From the NCBI RefSeq assembly GCF_964340395.1, contig NC_135559.1, forward strand, positions 19,984,650-20,048,649: a stretch of DNA of 64,000 nucleotides, given 5' to 3'. Position 1 is the first letter of the stretch; every line of letters begins with the position of its first letter. The position numbers were made by a program, and so were the translations under genes. The notes under the pieces are model-generated. The model saw only the letters and a program-made list of their open reading frames with translations. It ran no database searches and was not told the origin of the DNA. Positions 20,676-33,436 of this stretch are shown piece after piece. This DNA comes from Glandiceps talaboti (lineage: Eukaryota > Hemichordata > Enteropneusta > Spengelidae).

Positions 20676-22742
20676 TTAGGGAGCCTTCAGTATTTACAGG
20701 GGGGGCGGAGGAATCGGAGGGTAGGTCACATTTTACAAACCTATTCTTAGGGGAGGGTCATATTTTGAATTACAATGTTTGGGGGAGGGTCACATTTTAC
20801 AATCCGTAGTTTTGTGACCAAATTGAAGATTCAATTATTGTCAATTTGTTTTGTGTGTTTTGAGATGTAAAATTGAGATGAGCACTCAACATTTATTTTT
20901 ATGAGTACTTTACATGCAAAAATAACCAGATTTAAACTGAATGCAGTGAATGCCTTCCGTAAGGGTATAGTATTGCAACTTCATGATTTATGCAAGAAAT
21001 TTAGCTCTGCATCTGTGATTTTTCAAGTCTCAATGAAAGTTAGTTGTCAAAAATGTTGTTCAAATGCCCGCCTCCTATTCTCAGCTCAGGAAAGCTTGCC
21101 ATCCTCGACTTCACTCGGCTTTCGTGATCCCTTACATACCTGGGATATGCACACCTGTTTCCACGGCAAATAATAAACGAAATTCATACCCACATAACAT
21201 TGCTATAATTATGCATCTGAAAGTTTATACAGTGAAGTGATATGGTATAATTGCCCTACTTCATCACTGGGTAAAGTGTATACATTCCTATTCCTATTCC
21301 GACGGATCCTATGATTTTCTGCTGCACTAACGTACACAACCATCAGCATGTGTGTGTTGAACTTCCTTCTGTCCCAACACGAGTTTACAAGTCAGTCTGT
21401 CTACTCGTTGCATGTAGAGTATTTCACACTCCCTTAATCACTACAGGAAAATTGTCAAGATTTTGTTGAGTGGCGCGCCCTCACTGTACACTAATTATAT
21501 AGAGGTCAATGTATAGGTCACCATTATTGATACATTGTCACAAAATTTTCTTCATAGGCTAGGTAAGGCTTGGTCTATTTTCCATATTTTGACCACACAC
21601 ATTTGGGTATAAATTATAGATTATTACACTTGATAAATATGTGAGAGTGTATTTATATCCTGAGATACAGAGCTATATAAATGATTATGTACAAGCCTTG
21701 CAACAAACAGCAGTAGTTTGTTATCAGGAGAAATCAGAAAAGAACGGAAAAAGGAGATGGTTCGAGGGCAATATTATACTTCCTAAACTTCTAATTGAAA
21801 ATCTAAAAAGATACGATTTCTCTTTATTCATCTGCGCATTAGTATAGTGTGTGAAATTTGAAAATGATATGTCCATATTTGATGAAATTGAAACAACAAT
21901 AAATATTTCACCTGTTTGTGAACTCTGCGTCCATTGTAAACCTATTTTAAGGCCTAGGCCAAGAAAAGAAATTGTTTTCTGGTGAGTTTGCATCACTTAT
22001 ACCCCACCTCAATCTTTTTTTTGCTCGTGTTTGTCCATCCAATGCAGAGTGCAGATCCAAGGGAAACACAAAATAACTCTCCCTACATCAATTGCTACTT
22101 CAGGGAAGACAACTGCAGAACTAATCATGAACAATTAACAAAAACATTTGCGTCATCACACCACTTTAGGTATTAAAGTGTCCTGACCAGAAACATCAAC
22201 TTTCGCTTGTGTGGCCACTGCGTCTAATTACAGACATATGCCAATAAATTATCAAAACTAAAAGCTAAATCGATAATATTTTCAGGACAGTTACACTTTG
22301 GTATTGCAAATGTATGCACCAAGTTATAATGAATTTGCAGTGTGCACTCTGAGATATAGCCTAATTACCGAAAACCATTAATTACGTAAATTGCTCATTA
22401 ATATTCATGATATATTTACCAAAACCTAATCAGTTCTTGCCATTACCTATGGAACACGTCTACAAAATTTCGCTTGAATTGAGCCAGTCGTTTTAGAAAA
22501 TGGTGATAGAGACACGTACAGACACACAGACTTCATCTCTAATATATAACCTTCCTTACGGAAGGTAAAAATACATATATTGTAAGAAAATTGTTTTATA
22601 AAATGATGCATTTTGTTGAGTGTACCATCTCACCTTATCACTCACACTGTCCGTGAATGTTGTTAAAATATGATGGTTTATTTAACAGACCATTTGTGAT
22701 TTCCTCCAGCCCTCCCCCTTGTAAATAGTGAAGGCTCCCTAA
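20676..22742. mobile_element. Non-autonomous DNA transposon with GGGAGCCTTCA terminal inverted repeats
   Basis: The left end TTAGGGAGCCTTCAGTATTT at 20676 and the right end, complement TTAGGGAGCCTTCACTATTT, at 22742 are inverted repeats that continue with a G-run and GGAGGA for about 36 bp. A TA dinucleotide next to each end is the only visible candidate target duplication. The 2-kb interior has only short unrecognised frames (longest about 90 codons) and holds a copy of the dispersed repeat at 22.30-22.57 kb, so it is non-autonomous. Confidence 0.65.
22300..22572 (+). repeat. Copy of the dispersed repeat ending in a palindrome ACCTTCCTTACGGAAGGT
   Basis: It has the taattaccgaaaaccattaa core and a 3' part with gacacgtacagacacacaga, ending in the palindromic ACCTTCC-TTAC-GGAAGGT at about 22551-22568. 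Similar CCTTCCGTAAGG or CCCTTACGGGAGG strings occur near 20953 and 23840, marking the ends of other copies. Confidence 0.6.
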
Positions 22743-22952
22743 CACCGCCATATGGCGAGTGAGATGAATAATTACCCAGAGACACTTGCGCCGACGTACG
22801 TAAGGAGCTGTGATTAAATTTACGGTACAACTTGAAAAGTTCCGATTTCGAGTGTTTTGGTAACCCGCAATGGGACTTTTTCAGTCAGACGAATTAAACC
22901 GACTAAATAATAGATTCATGGCTGATATTTGACCACTGGACGATTTTATTCC

Positions 22953-23150
22953 TTAGTTACCGGTATTTTTGGTAAGCCCGTGTTTGTTGGCTGGCTCTTT
23001 GCAGAATGGAGGGACAATTGTCGGAATCGAGTCCCGGATTACTCCGTATGCAAGCAGGACTAGGGTGAACATGGTCCACACGTAAGGCATCGTTCGCGAA
23101 TGAACGATTATCTTGGTGTATACCGAATTAATAGTTCTCCTTAGTGACAC
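22953..23150 (-). other. Unrecognised 65-codon frame with a hydrophobic segment
   Basis: The frame contains MPYVWTMFTLVLLAYGVI followed by RDSIPTIVPPFCKEPANKHG, like a signal or anchor segment, and a GGTAAC donor-like site just before its stop. It could be a first exon, but no downstream exon is recognised and the region is repeat-rich. I cannot assign it. Confidence 0.15.
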
Positions 23151-23229
23151 AAAATTTGTATCAAACTTTTACAACTGTGTCTCTGTCAAATTGAAAGTTC
23201 ACGCTGTTGTTCATACTTCATGTCGTGGA

Positions 23230-23263
23230 ACCATAGACCCTCCACTGGTGGAGGGTCTATGGT
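23230..23263 (+). repeat. Perfect 16-bp-arm palindrome CATAGACCCTCCAC
   Basis: ACCATAGACCCTCCAC and its exact complement are separated by two bases. Weaker relatives lie at about 20115-20148 and 32212-32240, suggesting a short dispersed palindromic element. Confidence 0.9.
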
Positions 23264-24549
23264 AGAACTAATAGTTTGTGGATTGCGGTATTGTACTAGT
23301 ATCATAATGTAGTTTTATGGACTCTGTACGGTCCGAGTCATCGTCGCAAACCAAGACCGTTTTACGGCACCGTTCTTAACGAGCAGGTCCCTTCAAAGTG
23401 TAGTGGTAGAAATAATAATAAAATCATATGAGTTTTCTTTTTGGCAGTGCAAACTATGTACTTGTATACGGTGTGCGGGAGAATAACACTGATGTGTTCA
23501 TGTACATGTATTTAAATATAACGTATTTACATGTAGAGTGCATGCAAATTTGGAAAAGATTTAGACGCTAATTTTGGCAGGAATGCATTATTAAACTATA
23601 ACAAATTAAAGCGGATATGTCCTATAACATTTGTTGATATAGCTTACAGTTTTAATGAAAAATTTGCATAATTATTGATTTTAGGTAATGAACGATACTC
23701 AGTAATTAAGCAGTATCATGCACTCTTAAAATTCCGTATAATTTGTCACATACATACACCTACATGTAAGAAAGCACGCTTGTCCAAAAAAGCCTGTTAT
23801 CATAGGTTTTTTTAGTTTAATTTGCATAATTAGTGATTCCCTTACGGGAGGCATTCAGTTTAATTCTGGTGTGTTTTAACACTTACAGCAAATACTATTT
23901 GATAATTAGGAATATTTTCAATAACTCTGTAGGTTATGTAGGAAATGTTGATAAATGCGGCATAATTCATAAAGCTGCACGATGTATGACTCATCAATTC
24001 AATTTAGCAATATTGTGCTGTGTATTATAACTACATGTATATGAGACTATTCATTGAATCATAAAATATTTGACGTCATACACCAATATTTTTGATATAA
24101 AATGTTGTTGTACTTGTGAGAAATCTCTATGAGGTAGACTCAGTAGAGTAAATTACATAGACCTTGATACTCCAGGCTATTCAGCTTCATGTACACCAGT
24201 TATGAATCTCACGGTACGTATGCACGCACACGAAGCAAATACGGAACATTTATTTAACCAGAGGGATGGTATCAAACTTCCAGATAAGGTTGTTTCTAAC
24301 CGCTTCTAACAGATTAAGAAATGACGATATGAAAAATGTGTCATTATAGATGACGATTACTATTAATTGTTTTCATTATTTGTTTTTTATTATTACATAT
24401 GTACCAGATATTATTACACATACATATATGTACCACTGATTACTCACACTGGTGAGCACCCATAGTGGTATTTACACTGCAGTGCAATACCAAAAACATT
24501 ATTGCATACCTGTACTAATAATTAAGAATTAAATAATTAATTTGTTTAT

Positions 24550-25524
24550 TCTCATAAATCATATGCAGATGAAATGCAAATGAGAACGTGTTCCTTGTAT
24601 ACAAAATCGCGTGCTTGTACAGTATGGTTTGTACAGACACGTACAAGACACTTGCACTCACATAATATCTGGCTATACATTAATGTACATTTCTGTTTGT
24701 AAAAATGATTTAAAGTTTGCATAGTGGTATAGAGTTTTGTCTTTCGTGACTTGTATATACAATTTGCTGACATAACACTTCGACTACCCTATAAATAAAC
24801 AACGACAGGAACAATTCAGGATTTTCAACATCTTGTGCCATCCAAACATAAGTAAATCCATAAGTTTGTAATAAAAAAACGGACTTGTGAAGCCCAAGTC
24901 TCTTTGCCATTACTATCCATTTTACACAAAATTTTATAAATCCTATAAGGGAGCCTGGATCAGTCCATATTGATAAGCTTTAGCCAATATTTGACAGAAC
25001 GTTTTACACATTGTACATGGAGTGGTAGTCTACCATATTCCCCAAGCACAGCGTAACTTGAAGTATCCGTCCTAACTCCAATAAGTTTTCTAAAGAATTT
25101 TAACTGAACTCTTTCAGTATTTATATAGTATGAGTACTCCCATATTTCGGCTGCATAGGTTAAAATAGGTTGACCAGGGAATCAAATAATTTGAAGTAAA
25201 GACATAAAAGGTAGATTTTCAAAATTATAACAGAATTTACACAAAATAATCATGTTTTGTTGGCTTGTTGCGAAAGAGTATGAACTGCTTTACCCACCTA
25301 CCTTTACAAGAGAAAAGCATTCAAAGATATTTTGTAAAAGCTGACGCATGTTAACTTTCGTCCTTCATAAAACCACTTTTTCTTCTTTGCCAGAGTGCCA
25401 TCAGCTTTGAAAACAACTGTTTTCGTTTTGTTCAAATTCATCTTCAGTTTCAATTAATCACAATATTGACGTAGAACATCTCTTTGTACTCTTTGCAAGC
25501 CATACATAGTGTTCGAAAACAAAA
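24550..25524 (-). pseudogene. Decayed LINE reverse transcriptase, C-terminal part
   Basis: On the - strand, reading leftward from 25524, consecutive frames give IVLFSNTMYGLQRVQRDVL, LKMNLNKTKTVVFKADGTL, KKKKWFYEGRKL, then QPILTYAAEIWEY, RVQLKFFRKLIGV, YAVLGEYGRLPL, VKYWLKLI, TWASQVRFF and KLYTTMQTLNHFYK. This is the usual order downstream of the YADD box of LINE RTs. Several stops and shifts are present. The expected YADD box is missing: homology stops at 25524, exactly where the foldback element begins. Confidence 0.75.
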
Positions 25525-27057
25525 CTATGAATGTGTTACCATACCAGATTTATCCTTCTGTTACCAGAGTTCGCCCACCAGCAAGAATTACCAGATTCCT
25601 TCCTCAGCTCCCAAAGTTCACAACCCTTAATAGTTGACACACTGTCAGTGCATCAAATTTATCAACATTTTTAGAACACTTTATTATAATGCTATTATAA
25701 TGCAAACATGTATGCACAGGATAGTTGTCACAGCTGATCGATGAATGCAATGACTCATATCAGATTGACAGTGGTAGATTATAAGTATCACATCTGTACT
25801 AAACATGTTCTCCTTCAGTGACATAATACTACATAATACTACATGTACCACTATACAGCACTGCTCGGAAATATGACACCCAAGGACTCCTGCTACTATT
25901 GTCTGTCAAATTTACAAAAATCACTTAGTTACATAACCCTCCATACCTACATAAATTTTCACCACTGACAAATATGGTACACAATGAGTCCAGCTACTGT
26001 TGCCATGAAATTCACTATGCATTTCAAAATTCCTTAGTCACATAAGGTACCAGTCAGTTTCTCCACCCTGGCGGGGGGGGGGAGAGTCGGTGCATTTAGC
26101 CATGACAAAAAGTCATTGACCCCCCCCCCCTTTCCTCCCCTCCACATCTATAAAACAGAAAACAGGCTGACCCCCCCCCCCTTTTGAAGCTTGGAAATAG
26201 TAATGTTATATTGATTGCAAAAAATTTATCATTCAATCGATCAATCATTCTAACAAATAATAAATAAAATAAATCAATTGATTGATCAATCGATCGATCA
26301 ATCAATTAATTAATTACATTTTTGCTGCCCCCTGTGCTTTTCCCCTACCTCTCACTGTCAAGATGTTATAAAACTCCTTTTTGAATATATTTACCTTGTG
26401 TAGTCAATAATTATATGATAGTGATATCCTGGGATCTTATGAAGTATTTGCAAGACAGTCAAGCAGTCCATACTGAGTCACGATCAAAAAATACCTGTCA
26501 TGTTAATATGATATGGGGGCATCATGTTATAGAATTAAGTTATGGGGGTCAGCCTGTTTTCTGTTTTACAGATGGGGGGGGGGGTCAGTGCCTGTTTGTC
26601 GGCCCGATGGCAAAATCCACTGAATCCCCCCCCCCCGGATTGAGAAACTGACTGGTCCCTTATGTGACTGGGGGATTTTGAAATGCACAGTGAATTTCAT
26701 GGCAAGTAGCTGGAGGCCTTGTTCATCATATTCCCCTGCAGTGCTGTATATTGGTACATGTAGTATATTATGTAGTATTATGTAACTCAAGAAGAACATG
26801 TTTAGTACAGTTGTGATACTTATAATCTACCACTGTCAATCTGATGTGAGTCATTGCATTCATCAGCTGTGTCAACTATCCTATGCATACATGTTTGTAT
26901 TATAATAAAGTGTTCTAAAAAAAGTTGATAAATTTGATGCTCTGACAGTGTGTCAACTATTAAGGGTTGTGAACTTTGGGAGCTGAGGAAGGAATCTGGT
27001 AGTTCTTGCTGGTCGGCGAACTCTGGTAACAGAAGGATAAAAATAACACATTCATAG
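25525..27057. mobile_element. Foldback element with about 500-650-bp inverted arms
   Basis: The left arm starts CTATGAATGTGTTA (25525) and the right arm ends with its complement (27057). Matching blocks in inverted order include ttatccttctgttaccagag, ttacagattcc-type segments, a TATCAGATTGACAGTGG block and a catgaaattcactatgcatt block, up to about 26180 (left) and from about 26545 (right). G/C homopolymer runs sit near both inner ends (26072, 26120, 26170 and 26573, 26627). The centre has tcaatcgatcgatca palindromes. No transposase frame is seen. Confidence 0.75.
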
Positions 27058-28678
27058 ATTTCCTAGAATAGAGGAACAAATCTATATACGAAGTGGATGT
27101 TACTATTTGAAAACAGACTTTATCAATACTAAAGAAACGAACACTATTTTAGTAGTAAAGAATTTTAATGAACTTTTACCGCAATAATTCGAAAGGTCTT
27201 ATCATTACAAACTCTGACACCTCAAGACTCGTTCAGAAAATTAAATCTGAGTTAAGGAGGAATGTAGTATCCACAAATAAACATTCAACCACCAAGTGGT
27301 CCTAACATACAACCTTCTCATCAAAGTGTAACTAATCCTTATATCCATCTGTACATAATGTGAATAAAGATTCAAACCGTAGTAAGCATTCAAATAGCAA
27401 ACACTGTCTGCCGTGTCTATCTCTATCAACCCACTCACACAATCACATACGCATCCACATAAAAAGACTTTACACCATGCATTGTACATTGTACCTCAGT
27501 TCAGTAACAAATATTGTGAGGAACGCAGCTAGATTTATGCGTCTTTCAATATCCTAACATAATTTTTTTTTTTAAAAACATTAATTATACATATACATGA
27601 CATTGATAAATGTTTGCTACATATATTTCACCCTCTTTACTAACAAGTAACATGTTGGACACTTAAATTTGAATAAAATTAAATAGTTACAGAAAATATT
27701 CATTTTTCTGTAATTTTATCTAAATCTTAACATGTAATTGAAGAAGAGCAATAGCCCTGCTGATGAACAGAGTGTAAAACTTTAGGTCTGACGATCTTGT
27801 TCAACGTACTGACAAGCAATATTGTCAAACCATATGACCAAGTCTCTTGGCTTGGTCTTTAAAAAGTTTAGAATAAGTTCCCATTTTTAACAATGCAATA
27901 ATCTCAATACCGTTTAGACAGGGTCATGTCATTGAGTAAATTTAAACGGTCCACATTATTATCAAATTCTAGGTTTGAAAGGAATGCATACCACGTTTGA
28001 TTAAAATTGATTTTACTGATCTTTGCCCAAGATGTGTCTGTCTTTGTTTGAACAGTTGTAAGACATGAATCATGTACAAAGAGTAGATGTAGACATAGAA
28101 GTGTAAAAGATTGTATAACACTATCCAACTTACAGTATGTGTGACAGACTTCCATTTAGATCACAAGGCCTGACGTCAACAACATGTAGACTTTCATTAG
28201 TGTTAAGTGTCTGGTGTACAGTGACAATTTATTGAAAGGTTTGCATGCTGACATTAAAGAATTCATATTACAATGTATAGTACTGAAGACAAGCTGTGTG
28301 TCTTGGTTTAACGTTTCATTAAAAACTGAAAGCTAATTTAGGCAGTGTTGACATTGATGTACAATGTACAAGTTGTATGTATACAATTTCATTACAATGG
28401 AACACATCCACAAAAACATATAAGGTACTGTACTGTATGTGATGAATGCAGTTACTGAAGATGATAATGCATTAAATGTATATTTGTAATTGATTCCAAG
28501 ATACTGGAATGCATAGATGTGTATTATGTATGTATTGCTTGGTTTTTACTTTCAGACATTTTTATATAAACATAAGCAATGAAGAGTACAGCAAAAAAAC
28601 TTACAAAAAGTATAAAAACTTACCAAAAATACGGCCAGGAGAAGGGAAAAACAACATTTTAGACATTGTATTAGTATA

Positions 28679-28680
<2 letters not shown>
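27058..28680. other. No gene or element recognised
   Basis: AT-rich sequence with short frames only. A poly(T) run lies at about 27567-27575. Nothing here could be assigned. Confidence 0.5.
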
Positions 28681-28756
<76 letters not shown>

Positions 28757-28757
28757 T
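28681..28757 (+). repeat. (TAA)n microsatellite
   Basis: About 24 uninterrupted AAT/TAA triplets. Confidence 0.98.
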
Positions 28758-29269
28758 TACTAATGGGAACATTTTCTATTACGATTGTAAAAGATTCCAT
28801 TTGTACATATTTTTATTCATGAGACTAACATGTATACATACATGTTTGTATGTGATGAATACATCTCGTGATGTTGAATTTATAAGCTGTTTGGAAACGT
28901 TGTCATTACGTTTGTATAGTGCAGTAACTGATGATTTAGAATAATCATGGCATATATGTATTATTAATGCAGCAGATTGATACATGTATTTCCTAGATAA
29001 GGATTTTATACAGAGACACCTGAATAAAATTACTGAATACAAAACGTCCAGATCCCAGATTGAAGGCCACACCCCGAGGCCACACACATGACTTTGTTTT
29101 CTAAACATTGTCGGTATTTTGCCTTTTTTTCCGGAACTACCCAAAAGAAAAACCAAACAGTTAGTTTACAGTTATGCTTCCAAACTTTGCTATAAAGAGT
29201 ATAACATTTAATAGCAGAACAATGACAACACATATTTACAGTTAGGTGTAGACCACCATTTTGACGTAG

Positions 29270-29998
29270 CATCGTCTGATACAGGACACATGGGTTGCTT
29301 TGAATCACACGAAAGACATCCGAATGGAAAGAGCGCATAGGATAACAAATGGACCAAACGTTCGGGGATCGAAGCCAGTCGTAGTGATGTTCACAATGTG
29401 AAAAGATAAAGAATAATTTATTGATAAAGAGAAACGGAAAGAAACTCATATATATCGGTAGATGAAGATTCTCAGCAAGAGTAAGAAATATAAGGAAAAA
29501 TTCGTTTGTGAAACGACGAGAAATTCTAGATAAGGATGAAATGCTACGGGCGTATGTAAGATATGACAAACTCATAGTAAACAGAGGAAATAAGACCACA
29601 ATCTCCAAATATGACGATCAGACAAACTAAATTATAACCCATGTTAACCATGACTATGTAGATCAAGGCAGTGAATAAGGGTGTGGCCAAGGCCAAGTAA
29701 GTACACCTCAGCCCCACCACTGTATAATGTTAAGTTGGTAACCTGGAATACCAATGGACTGAAAAACAAGTTCAATAATCAAGAATTTATACAATACGTC
29801 AAACCTTTTGATGTTATCAGTTTTGTTGAAACTTGGGCTGCAAGTGAGCATGATTTTGTTGATATGATTCCAGGTTACACTGCATGTAGCTGTTGTACCG
29901 GTAAACAGCGAATTACCCAGAAAGGTCGTTTCAGTGGGGGTATTCTTATACTTGTTAGATCTGATTTCAAAGATAGTATTGCCAAAATTAAATGTGCA
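29270..29998 (+). pseudogene. LINE remnant: ORF1 C-terminus followed by ORF2 endonuclease start
   Basis: Near 29310-29450, + strand frames give DIRMERAHRITNGPNVRGSK and PVVVMFTM-KDKE, the RAHR and PR.V..KF..KDKE blocks of LINE ORF1 proteins, with stops. From 29725 an open frame encodes VKLVTWNTNGLKNKF and FDVISFVETW, the first two catalytic blocks (N and E) of APE-type endonucleases, then FSGGILILVRSDF, and stops at 29999. The ORF1-then-EN order is that of an intact LINE; the remainder of ORF2 is missing. A 192-codon frame on the opposite strand (29030-29608) is a shadow. Confidence 0.75.
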
Positions 29999-30015
29999 TG
30001 ATCTCCAAGATGCAG

Positions 30016-30178
30016 TCGTAGTGTAACTATTGTGTTGGTTGCGGGCTGCTGCAGGCCACTGTGGGTCGCTTTGTGCAGGTTGTGGGCTGATGCGGGTCAC
30101 TGCCGGTCCGAGAGTGACTATTGTGCGGGCTGCGGGTCACTGTAGGGAAGTGAGTAGCTATTGTGCGGGCTGCGGGTC
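30016..30178 (+). repeat. GC-rich degenerate tandem repeat (tgcgggctgcgggtcact)
   Basis: Five to six imperfect copies of about 20-45 bp with the core GTGCGGGCTGCGGGTCACT, directly after the truncated endonuclease frame. It is unlike the AT-rich surroundings. Confidence 0.75.
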
Positions 30179-30669
30179 ATCATTAATTTATTCACTTTTT
30201 GAAACCCAAGAAACTTGTTTTCTGACCACTGGTATAACTAATTGTGCAAGCCACACGCTACATGCACTGTACTATTCAATAGAACCTATGTGCTGGGTTA
30301 ATTTTGAACACAATTTGTGTAGTTACCCCACTCCCCTCTAAGAGTGATGGCTATTCTTTTTTTTTAAATGATTTTTTTAGTTAGCATGGCATTGACTTCA
30401 GAAAATATCCCAATTCCACTATTATATGTACTTTCAGTGACATTAAAGCATTGATATCCTGTTCTCGTTGAGAAATATATTGTTTATCCTTTCTATTATG
30501 TTACAGCTGTTTCCATTATTCCTGTAATTTTCTATTTTCTCTGATCCACTTATGGTTTGTAGAGCAAGAGCCAGGCTGTTCAGCCTCATCAACAAGGTTG
30601 TTTTCTTTTTCGTACACTCTCTATACAGTATTTCACCATCATGTTATTAACAAAATTTGACAGAGGTTG

Positions 30670-31090
30670 CCTACCTAGGTCTCCCTTACTGCACATGAGT
30701 TACCTTGAAGTAACATTTTGGATAATTTGATGTTTAGTTTGTCTATCGGTGTTTTATCAGTGTATTCTTCTGCTCCCCAAATTTCACAACCATATGTTAG
30801 TGTGGGTCTAATACCGTGATCAAAATTTGATCCATGATGTTGAAATGTTTATATTAGTGGACGAAGTAATTAATTTTCTAATAGAGTAGAATGCCTTTGT
30901 TGCCTTTTTATTACGTTTGTCTTTTGCTAGATCAAATAAAACTTTCCATTGGGTCGAAATTCTATCCCTAGATGCTTATAGCTATGTATACGAACTCGAT
31001 ATCCAATTGATGTTTTAATAATCTATTATTTCTATTAAATATTAATACCTTTGTTTTATCAATATTGTTTAACATGCATAGTTATCTAAC
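30670..31090 (-). pseudogene. Second decayed LINE reverse transcriptase C-terminal part
   Basis: Reading leftward from 31090 on the - strand: NNIDKTKVLIFNRNNRLLK, YKHLGIEFRPNGKF, KKATKAFYSIRKLI, then FDHGIRPTLTYGCEIWGAEE and LNIKLSKMLLQGN. These are the K-T-K, Y-LGI and P-L-YG-E-WG blocks downstream of the RT catalytic box. At least three frame changes are needed. It is a different lineage from the 24.55-25.52 kb remnant, judging by its IEF..GKF segment. Confidence 0.72.
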
Positions 31091-31500
31091 AAGGGAGATG
31101 AAAGGGGTGTATTCAATTACTATAATACCTATTGACAGACATACTACTCACAGTGGTATTCCAAAAATGTATACTTATTATACATTGCATGTAATCTGCA
31201 ATACTATTGTTTAGCTTACTTTGGAGTGGTTTCTTGATGATTGAAAAGTTCACTCAAAATCGAACGTCAATAACTATTTATGAACAGAAAATATGTAGGA
31301 TTACTAATATATTGTTTTACATGTTAATCACACTAATTAACACTTGTTTAACATGCACATTTATCTAACAAGAGAAATATTTAATGATGAAAGGAAGCTA
31401 TTCAAGTACTCCAATATCTGATGACAGACATACTACTCACATGGGCGTTCACAAAAACGTATACTTATTGTACGTTACATGTAATCTGTAACCTTAACTA
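31070..31500 (+). repeat. Direct repeat of about 145 bp, two copies 283 bp apart
   Basis: Copies at about 31068-31205 and 31350-31490 share gtttaacatgcatagttatc, tgacagacatactactcaca and gtatacttattatac-type blocks. No gene seen. Confidence 0.7.
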
Positions 31501-31996
31501 AAGTGATTATATTACACACATTAAGTCTGTTTAAATTAAATAGGAATGTTTGTACAATCATATAGTGACTGAAAAGTAAATCATGACCTTCAGACCTACC
31601 CATAGACATGTTACTTGCATTGGTTTTTGAACAAATGATATTTCATGAATATTATTTTTTCACTAATTATGCTAATTTAGAAACGTCATTTTCGACCATG
31701 TTCCACCATTTAAATTTTTTCCTTGACTTTTGATATGTTATTGAACATAACATTCTGGACATTCTGTGTGCAATTATATCGAGGTTCGGCCTAAATTTTT
31801 TCTAGACTGACTGGACTAAAAGTGGGATTTGGAGATGTCATCGCCTCATATGCCCTATAACATAAAGACCACATGGAAGGTCTCTAAGTAAACAATGGAA
31901 AACATAACGTAAAATAGACCAAAATAGAGTTATAAAAAAATAATAATCCTACTTACCCACAACTCTATTTTATCGGAACCACACGAATGTTTATAT

Positions 31997-33240
31997 TTTG
32001 CCTAGGACAAATCAATATCTGTGGACCTTTGATATGAATAGCACCCTCTCCTGGTGAACTAATATAGTGATTGTGGGTTTAAAAGTTATTGTGAAATACC
32101 AACATCCTCAAAATGTTATAAATTCATGTAATGCCATAGACCCTTTGGGTAAAGAGTCCCCTTCATTGTTAGGCTAATGTAATGATGTCGGGTTCAAATG
32201 TCAGTGTATGCATAGACCCTACAGGTGCAGGGTCTGTGGTGCATGCTGACATCCACAACTGTCATTCTATAATTCATATATTAAATGCAATAGACCCCTT
32301 TGTTTAAATACCACCCTCTAGTGGTGAAGTTATGTAATGATATATGACATTCTCAAAATTGATGGGAAAGTAAAGTAACCAGAATGTCTGAAGTGATGCT
32401 TCCATGATGAACGTACATAGTATTATAAACTATTCTAGTATAATGCTGATGTCATTGAATGCCTTCTAATATGATATTATAATTGTCTTCTGGGCATTGT
32501 TAGCAACAGTTGATTGCATAGTAGGAATAAATTATGTCATAAAATAGTTTGTAAGTTATATCTTAATACCAGGTTTGACTTCAGTCAATTGTAAGTTATG
32601 GTTCAGTATGCTTCAGTAAGTAGAATACTGCAAGTACCTTCTAAGTATGCAGCAAAAACTGTCCCCCAAAACATATAAATTCAGTGTGTACCCTTTAAAA
32701 CTGCGATATCGCTGTGACTGAAGTGTTTTTGTGGACACTTTCCAAATCTCACATTCTCCTTCAGTTTTATACTGAGATCCAAAATAAATTTACCGATTGT
32801 ATTAAAACAATTTTATATTGTACCACATACTGTATGTTCTGAAATCTGGCTTAATTAACTACTTTTACTGGTGAAAGTGAACATAAACTTAACAAACCTG
32901 TTCCGCTGTTATTTTCCAAACATGATTTAAATTGTAAGACAATATAAAATAACTACTGTAGGCAAAGAATGTGTCTTACTGTATTAATTAAAATAAGAGA
33001 AAATACTATTTTTTGAATATTTAAGAATGATGCATTAATCATTTCATATCTAGATATTTGAAATAATGCAATTTTTCCACACAGCCAACTACCTGTACTA
33101 ACCAAAGTATCTCTTACAATTTATGTACATGTATACAAGTTATGTATGTTTCATATGACTAATGTAATGTTGTCAGTGACCGAGTAGTTAAACCACTTGG
33201 CTCTTACCACTATGGTCGGGGTTTGAATCCATTCAGGGTT
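31997..33240 (+). pseudogene. Partial duplicate of the C5orf34-like locus, exons deleted
   Basis: 32005-32350 matches intron sequence at about 338-780; 32350-32393 matches short intron pieces at 2947-2967 and 3051-3063; 32394-33240 matches the 3' flank at 3903-4736. The coding exons at 1093-3675 are all absent. Identity is high enough to align by eye with small indels. The copy keeps the downstream AATAAA and the SINE head. Confidence 0.85.
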
Positions 33241-33300
33241 GTCGGTGGTCGAGTGGTTAAACCACTTGCCTCTTACCACTGTGGTCGGGGTTTGAACACG
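33168..33300 (+). mobile_element. Two tandem tRNA-like SINE heads
   Basis: Two copies of GTCRGTGNYCGAGTRGTTAA-type sequence, each followed by accacttggctcttaccact and GGTCGGGGTTTGAA, 66 bp apart. The first corresponds to the SINE at 4664; the second abuts where that SINE's body should begin, so the body has been replaced. Confidence 0.65.
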
Positions 33301-33436
33301 ACACATGACAGGTATGATCGTGACACAGTGTGGACTGCTTGACTGTCTTGTATCTACTTTATAATATCCCGGGTTAGCACTATCATAATTATAATTATTG
33401 ACTACACAGGGTAAATATATTCCAAAAGGAGTTTAA

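Noticed and set aside
24552-24910. Two overlapping - strand frames as a possible gene
   Set aside because: They lie within the decayed LINE reverse transcriptase and contain fragments of its C-terminal blocks.
27241-27557. Opposing short frames, one Cys-rich (CKVFLCGCVCDCVSG)
   Set aside because: There are no splice context, homology or codon signal; they are compatible with chance in AT-rich sequence.
28552-28800. 82-codon - strand frame with a poly-Ile run
   Set aside because: It is a translation of the (TAA)n microsatellite.
29030-29608. 192-codon open frame on the - strand, rich in Phe, Leu and Cys
   Set aside because: It is antisense to recognisable LINE ORF1 remnants on the + strand and has no family resemblance.
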